From contig CAILTZ010000039.1 in NCBI GenBank assembly GCA_903837255.1, positions 1 through 9,253 of the forward strand: a stretch of DNA of 9,253 nucleotides, given 5' to 3'. The position numbers and the translations under genes were made by a program. Positions 6,127-9,253 of this stretch are shown here, in pieces (position 1 is the first letter of the stretch; each line of letters begins with the position of its first letter). The notes below the pieces were generated by a model. The model worked only from the letters and a program-made list of their open reading frames with translations. It did not search any database and was not told the DNA's origin. The DNA is from an uncultured Pirellula sp. Lineage in GTDB: Bacteria > Planctomycetota > Planctomycetia > Pirellulales > Pirellulaceae.

Positions 6127-7818
6127 TTATGGCGTTGCCGTGAGCAATTGCTGTACCTTCTCTTCCAACGCCTTGCCACGCACGTGAACGGCGGCGACGT
6201 TTCCATCGCGTCCGATCAGCATGGTAAAGGGAATCGCTGCGATCGAAAGCTCCTGAGCAAGAGCCGTCTCCATGCCCGCTTTGGTCGGATCGCCACTGAC
6301 GAGGACATCCCAAGGCGTCTTGTTCTCGGTGAGGAACTCATCGAGGTCCGAGCGTTTGTCATCGAGGTTCACAGCGATGACTTCAAAGCCTTCGGCATGC
6401 TTCTCGTCGTACACTTTGCGGATGTTGGGGATCTCGGCGATACAAGGTCCACACCACGTCGCCCAGAAGTCGACCAGAACGACCTTGCCCTCGTACTTGG
6501 ATTTGTCGAATGCTTTGCCTGCTGTATCGACCAAGCCATCAAAGGCCAGGGGCTTGCCGATGCTACTGGTTCGCTTTTGGAATCCGTTGACGGACATTTC
6601 GATTTGGGCTTTGATCTCGGGAGTCTTGGTCTTCTCCAGCTGGGTGGCAGCGATATCTAGCAGGCTCTTTGCGACCTCGATGTTCCCTGAATACTCGAAC
6701 TGCATAGCGCACTGGGCGAGGGCCATCGCGGTCCAGGGAGAGGGGATTTTCTCCATCAGGCTCTTGGCCTTCTCGGTCAACACCGCGGGATCTGCCGCCA
6801 TGGCTTGGCGTGTATCGATGACCTGCAGGTAGCTTTCAAAGTCCGGCAACCGTTGCATCTTCATCTGCCAGGAACGCATCCCTAGATTCGGGTCGGGAAC
6901 GTCGCGGAATTTGGCTTCGAGAGCATCGATGAGTTGATTGCAGGCAATATCGGCTTGGCTTGGTGTTTTTGGCTCGTTGGCTGACGATGGGTCGCTAGGT
7001 GGCGGATTGGTTGCCGGATCACCAGAGAGGGCTTTGGCAGCTTGGGCTACTGCCATGAAGACACCAGGATCGGCACCTTCGGCTTTGTCGAGCAGTCCCT
7101 TGGCCACGGCCAGGACTTGGTCGGCGGTTGCAGATTGGTTTGCGTAATCGGAGGTCAGGAGTTGAAGCTCGAGGCGTTGAGCGATTTTCGATACGCGAGG
7201 ATCTTCGTTGCCAGAAAGTTCTTTGCACAGAGTCCGCAGGTCGTCGGCCGCAGGTACGTCTCGAAACATCGCCATCTGCTGAAGGGCTTCGAGCTTGCTG
7301 ATCCATCCCTGGGCCGTTTCGTCTGGAGTTTTGGCAACATTCCGCAGACGGTCCGAAGCGGTGACTTTCATGCGGAGAAGATTCATGCCGCTGGAGAGAA
7401 TCGTGTCGGAGTTGACCAGCTTTTTGTTCGCATCGGTTTGCAAGTCCATCATCGCGCGATCGATCGAGCCGAGGAACTTCGAGAGCTCCTCAGGCACTTC
7501 CGAATCGGTCATTTTGAGGCTCGTGTAGCTTTTGGTTGCAAGAGCTGGATCTGCTTCCCCGGGCTTGAAGTTCGGGAGCGAAGGCACCGTTGCCGGTGGC
7601 TGAGCACTTTCAGGGGCCGAGGCTGCGGTTTTGGCAGGCGCATCGGCGGGTCGAAAACCGCTGGTCTGGGCGCTGACTTCTTTGGGTTTGGTCTCTGGCG
7701 AGCAGCCCGAGGGGATGCTGAGCATCGAGCCGACGAATAACCATGGGAGACCGGCTCGCAACTGTGCAGCCAACAGGGACCTGTTTCCGACGGACTTCTT
7801 TTTCACAAATGTTTTCAC
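6127..7818 (-). CDS. Probable lipoprotein with C-terminal TlpA-like thioredoxin domain
   Basis: This 563-residue protein is likely exported and lipid-anchored, with a thiol-disulfide or thioredoxin-type role outside the cytoplasm. A long basic N-terminus (1-21) precedes a hydrophobic stretch (22-36) ending in P-S-G-C with C39; the -3 proline departs from the usual lipobox, so lipidation is probable rather than certain. Residues 40-90 are an Ala/Pro/Ser/Lys-rich linker. Residues 95-410 are mostly helical, broken by a Pro/Ser linker at 268-285, and match no family I can name; parts (353-395) read like TPR-type helix pairs. From about 419 (IGKPLAFDGL) a TlpA/ResA-like domain follows, with W455-C456-G457-P458-C459 and the cis-proline P530 in I-P-F. 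The start is GTG 7818, because no ATG precedes the signal region; AAAGAAT just upstream is a weak SD. It is convergent with pdxA and divergent from the aldo/keto reductase. This makes a second envelope thioredoxin-fold protein within 2 kb, with CGPC instead of CPPC. Confidence 0.87.
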   Translation of the reverse strand: MKTFVKKKSVGNRSLLAAQLRAGLPWLFVGSMLSIPSGCSPETKPKEVSAQTSGFRPADAPAKTAASAPESAQPPATVPSLPNFKPGEADPALATKSYTSLKMTDSEVPEELSKFLGSIDRAMMDLQTDANKKLVNSDTILSSGMNLLRMKVTASDRLRNVAKTPDETAQGWISKLEALQQMAMFRDVPAADDLRTLCKELSGNEDPRVSKIAQRLELQLLTSDYANQSATADQVLAVAKGLLDKAEGADPGVFMAVAQAAKALSGDPATNPPPSDPSSANEPKTPSQADIACNQLIDALEAKFRDVPDPNLGMRSWQMKMQRLPDFESYLQVIDTRQAMAADPAVLTEKAKSLMEKIPSPWTAMALAQCAMQFEYSGNIEVAKSLLDIAATQLEKTKTPEIKAQIEMSVNGFQKRTSSIGKPLAFDGLVDTAGKAFDKSKYEGKVVLVDFWATWCGPCIAEIPNIRKVYDEKHAEGFEVIAVNLDDKRSDLDEFLTENKTPWDVLVSGDPTKAGMETALAQELSIAAIPFTMLIGRDGNVAAVHVRGKALEEKVQQLLTATP

Positions 7819-7858
7819 GGTAATTCTTTTCTGAGCGATTCTTTCTGTGGCAATTCTT
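7819..7858 (-). repeat. Three AAGAAT boxes at 15-bp spacing before the lipoprotein gene
   Basis: On the minus strand AAGAAT occurs at 7858-7853, 7843-7838 and 7828-7823, exactly 15 bp apart. Within the 15-bp units the six bases of the box, position 9 (C) and position 15 (A) are shared by all three. The last box sits five bases before the GTG start, where it can also act as a weak SD. The arrangement could be a set of operator half-sites, a leader duplication, or a translation-enhancing purine tract. Confidence 0.6.
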
Positions 7859-7947
7859 CAAAAAACACCTTGCCCGAGACCTTTAGTAGCTTGAACGAAT
7901 CAGGCCGACTAGGCAATACTGCTTGCTCGATGCTCCCTTTGAATTCC

Positions 7948-7983
7948 GGAGGAAACATCCGATTTCATCCACCAATGGCTTGA
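7948..7983 (+). promoter_or_regulatory. Orphan strong SD and two-codon mini-ORF before the reductase
   Basis: GGAGGA at 7948-7953 is the best SD-like sequence in the window, yet it ends 36 bases before ATG 7990. Between them lies ATG-GCT-TGA (7975-7983), in frame with the reductase and ending six bases before its start. This may be a minimal leader ORF with translational coupling or reinitiation, or the SD may be chance. No non-ATG start at normal SD spacing opens into the reductase frame, because the TGA blocks it. Confidence 0.3.
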
Positions 7984-7989
7984 GAAACT

Positions 7990-8976
7990 ATGGAAAACCC
8001 GATCTGTATCCCTACCACAGCGCATCGCTCGTTGCCTTCTGTCGGCCTGGGGTTCTGGAAAATCCCCAATGACGCAACGGCAGGCTTGGCCGTCGAAGCT
8101 GCCAAACTGGGGTATCGCCACTTCGACTGCGCTTCGGACTACGGGAATGAAACGCAGGTTGGCCAAGGAATCGACACGATTGTTCAGAGCGGGATATGCC
8201 GCCGAGAGGATCTATGGGTGACAGGCAAACTATGGAATACCTACCATCGCAAGCAGCACGTGCGACGGGCATGCGAGAGGAGCCTAAAGGATCTTCGACT
8301 CGACTACCTCGATCTATACTTGATCCACTTCCCGATCGCTCTGGCTTACGTCCCCTTCGAGCATCGTTATCCGGCAGGTTGGCATTACGATCCGGGGTCC
8401 GAGTCCCCGAGGATGATCCCTGATGCGGTACCGATCTCGGAGACTTGGGAGGCCATGGAGCGGCTTGTCGAGGCCGGCTTGGTTCGGACCGTGGGGGTGA
8501 GCAATTTTGGTGTTTCGTTGATCAGGGATCTGTTGTCTTATGCGAGGCTGCGTCCGAGCGTGTTGCAAGTCGAATCGCATCCCTATTTGGTGCAGAGCAA
8601 ACTCCTGCGATACTGCCAGCAGGAGAGCATCGCCGTGACGGCGTTTAGTCCTTTAGGGGCACCCTCGTATGTTTCTTTGGGGATGGCCAGTGCATCCGAA
8701 TCGGTCTTGGAGCAGCCGGTCGTTCAGCGGATCGCCAAAGAGGTTGGTCGCACACCGGCTCAGGTCGTCTTGCGATGGGGAGTGCAGCGAGGGACTGCGG
8801 TGATTCCCAAGACCCAGCAATTGCATCGATTGAAAGAGAACCTGAGCTTGGTTGACTTTGAGCTCACCCCCGAGCACATGGCCCTGATTTCAGGCTTGGA
8901 CCGCAACCAGCGGTTCAACGACCCGGGGGCATTCTGCGAACCGGCCTTTGGCTGCTACTATCCGATCTATGAGTAA
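7990..8976 (+). CDS. Aldo/keto reductase resembling fungal xylose reductase
   Basis: This 328-residue cytoplasmic enzyme of the AKR superfamily should reduce an aldehyde or aldose with NAD(P)H. The catalytic tetrad is D46 (RHFDCASDYGNE), Y51, K80 (VTGKLWN) and H113 (LIHFP); these are the same residue numbers as in Candida tenuis xylose reductase, as I recall them. The segment LIHFPIALAYVPFEHRYPAG, VGVSNF at 168-173, the HPYL at 197-200, TPAQVVLRW at 255-263, and the end RFNDPG at 308-313 all follow the yeast xylose reductase pattern. In the coenzyme-binding motif, K274 and R280 are kept, while yeast S275 and N276 are T275 and Q276, which may affect the NADPH/NADH preference. The substrate could be xylose or another sugar or aldehyde; no pentose pathway gene is adjacent. 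ATG 7990 is the only usable start because an in-frame TGA ends at 7983. An intrinsic terminator follows 60 bp after the stop. Confidence 0.93.
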   Translation: MENPICIPTTAHRSLPSVGLGFWKIPNDATAGLAVEAAKLGYRHFDCASDYGNETQVGQGIDTIVQSGICRREDLWVTGKLWNTYHRKQHVRRACERSLKDLRLDYLDLYLIHFPIALAYVPFEHRYPAGWHYDPGSESPRMIPDAVPISETWEAMERLVEAGLVRTVGVSNFGVSLIRDLLSYARLRPSVLQVESHPYLVQSKLLRYCQQESIAVTAFSPLGAPSYVSLGMASASESVLEQPVVQRIAKEVGRTPAQVVLRWGVQRGTAVIPKTQQLHRLKENLSLVDFELTPEHMALISGLDRNQRFNDPGAFCEPAFGCYYPIYE

Positions 8977-9021
8977 AGGGCCAAACGCGACTTTCCGGAG
9001 AGCGAGAACTCAGAACGAGAA

Positions 9022-9036
9022 CAGCAGCAGCAGCAG
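9022..9036 (+). repeat. Five CAG trinucleotide repeats
   Basis: Five perfect CAG units lie in the 3' untranslated region of the reductase and run directly into the stem of the terminator. A short microsatellite with no coding role visible. Confidence 0.9.
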
Positions 9037-9061
9037 CGCCGCCTGAGAGCGGTGGTTTTTT
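9037..9061 (+). terminator. Rho-independent terminator of the reductase gene
   Basis: CGCCGC (9037-9042) pairs with GCGGTG (9049-9054), including one G-T wobble, over a six-base loop, and a run of six T (9056-9061) follows one base later. It is correctly placed, 60 bp after the stop codon. Confidence 0.7.
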
Positions 9062-9172
9062 GACAGCATTGACTGTTTTGACAGTATTGACTGCGGACCG
9101 TGTTGACAAAAATGACTGGGTTGATTTTGGCTAGGATTGACATTGGTGACAGTGGTGACACCGTTGACCGGG
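9060..9172. repeat. Degenerate 9-bp-periodic TTGAC array (left arm)
   Basis: TGAC (or a one-base variant) begins at 9061, 9070, 9079, 9088, 9095 (GGAC), 9104, 9113, 9122 (TGAT), 9138, 9147, 9156 and 9165. All steps are 9 bp except one of 7 and one of 16 (9+7). The best consensus is TTGAC followed by four variable bases. The reverse complement of the perfect array at 9201-9253 is TTGACTGTG, so the two arms are the same repeat in opposite orientation. The array begins in the T-run of the terminator. Nothing in it codes for a plausible protein; open frames across it are by-products of the repeat. Confidence 0.85.
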
Positions 9173-9190
9173 AAGGTCCTTCTTGTCAAC
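9163..9190. repeat. Central palindrome joining the two repeat arms
   Basis: GTTGAC (9163-9168) and GTCAAC (9185-9190) flank the near-palindrome GAAGGTCCTTC (9172-9182), with symmetry centres within half a base of each other (9176.5 and 9177). This is the switch point where the repeat changes strand, and could be the tip of a long hairpin or cruciform formed by the arms. Confidence 0.7.
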
Positions 9191-9200
9191 GACCTAACCA

Positions 9201-9253
9201 GTCAACACAGTCAACACAGTCAACACAGTCAACACAGTCAACACAGTCAACAC
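9201..9253. repeat. Perfect 9-bp tandem repeat GTCAACACA, open at window end
   Basis: Five exact copies start at 9201, 9210, 9219, 9228 and 9237, and a sixth is cut by the window end after eight bases. One further diverged GTCA unit lies 16 bp upstream at 9185. The perfection of these copies, compared with the left arm, points to recent expansion or active homogenisation. Total length is unknown because the array leaves the window. Confidence 0.97.

Noticed and set aside
6079..6660. A 193-codon plus-strand frame opposite the lipoprotein gene
   Set aside because: It is antisense to the WCGPC thioredoxin domain and shows no motif of its own.
7042..7740. A 232-codon plus-strand frame opposite the lipoprotein gene
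   Set aside because: Antisense shadow of the helical region; Arg/Gly/Phe-rich with no recognisable domain.
8967..9161. Short minus-strand frames with runs of Cys across the CAG and 9-bp repeats
   Set aside because: The composition is a direct product of the repeats, with no start signal or motif.
9060..9253. CRISPR array
   Set aside because: Units are 9 bp without unique spacers of CRISPR length, and no cas genes are present.

Overview
The window looks like chromosomal DNA of a planctomycete, probably near Pirellulaceae. The grounds are a secreted Cys-type sulfatase, a relic of a DUF1501 protein, large secreted thioredoxin-fold proteins, a GC-rich but not extreme composition, loosely packed genes on both strands, and several genes without a clear Shine-Dalgarno (SD) sequence or with TTG/GTG starts. 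The assignment rests on gene content, not on a marker gene.

Layout from left to right. A minus-strand exported sulfatase fills 17-1567. The roughly 590 bp between it and ribH contain the frameshifted C-terminal remains of a plus-strand DUF1501 gene (about 1759-2062). Then come plus-strand ribH (riboflavin synthesis) and a plus-strand rhomboid protease. The rhomboid gene converges on minus-strand nrdR (ribonucleotide reductase repressor), with a hairpin in the 22-bp junction. A 250-bp divergent region with candidate operator-like repeats separates nrdR from a plus-strand pair: a membrane-anchored TlpA/ResA-like thioredoxin protein and pdxA (vitamin B6 synthesis). pdxA converges on a long minus-strand probable lipoprotein that ends in a second TlpA-like domain. 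Divergent from that lies a plus-strand aldo/keto reductase that closely resembles fungal xylose reductases, followed by a good intrinsic terminator. The last 190 bp hold an unusual 9-bp-periodic repeat field: a degenerate TGAC-type arm, a short central palindrome, and a GTCA-type arm that becomes a perfect tandem array running off the window.

Most genes are housekeeping or envelope functions: two cofactor steps, dNTP regulation, extracytoplasmic thiol chemistry, membrane proteolysis and sulfate-ester hydrolysis. Only tlpA-like/pdxA look like a co-transcribed pair. ribH and nrdR lie within 1.4 kb of each other, which recalls the nrdR-ribD-ribH-nusB cluster of other bacteria, but here they converge and are split by the rhomboid gene. 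I see no defence system, CRISPR array, integrase, transposase, tRNA or rRNA. The least explained signals are the terminal repeat field, the three AAGAAT boxes at exact 15-bp spacing before the lipoprotein gene, and the decayed DUF1501 gene.
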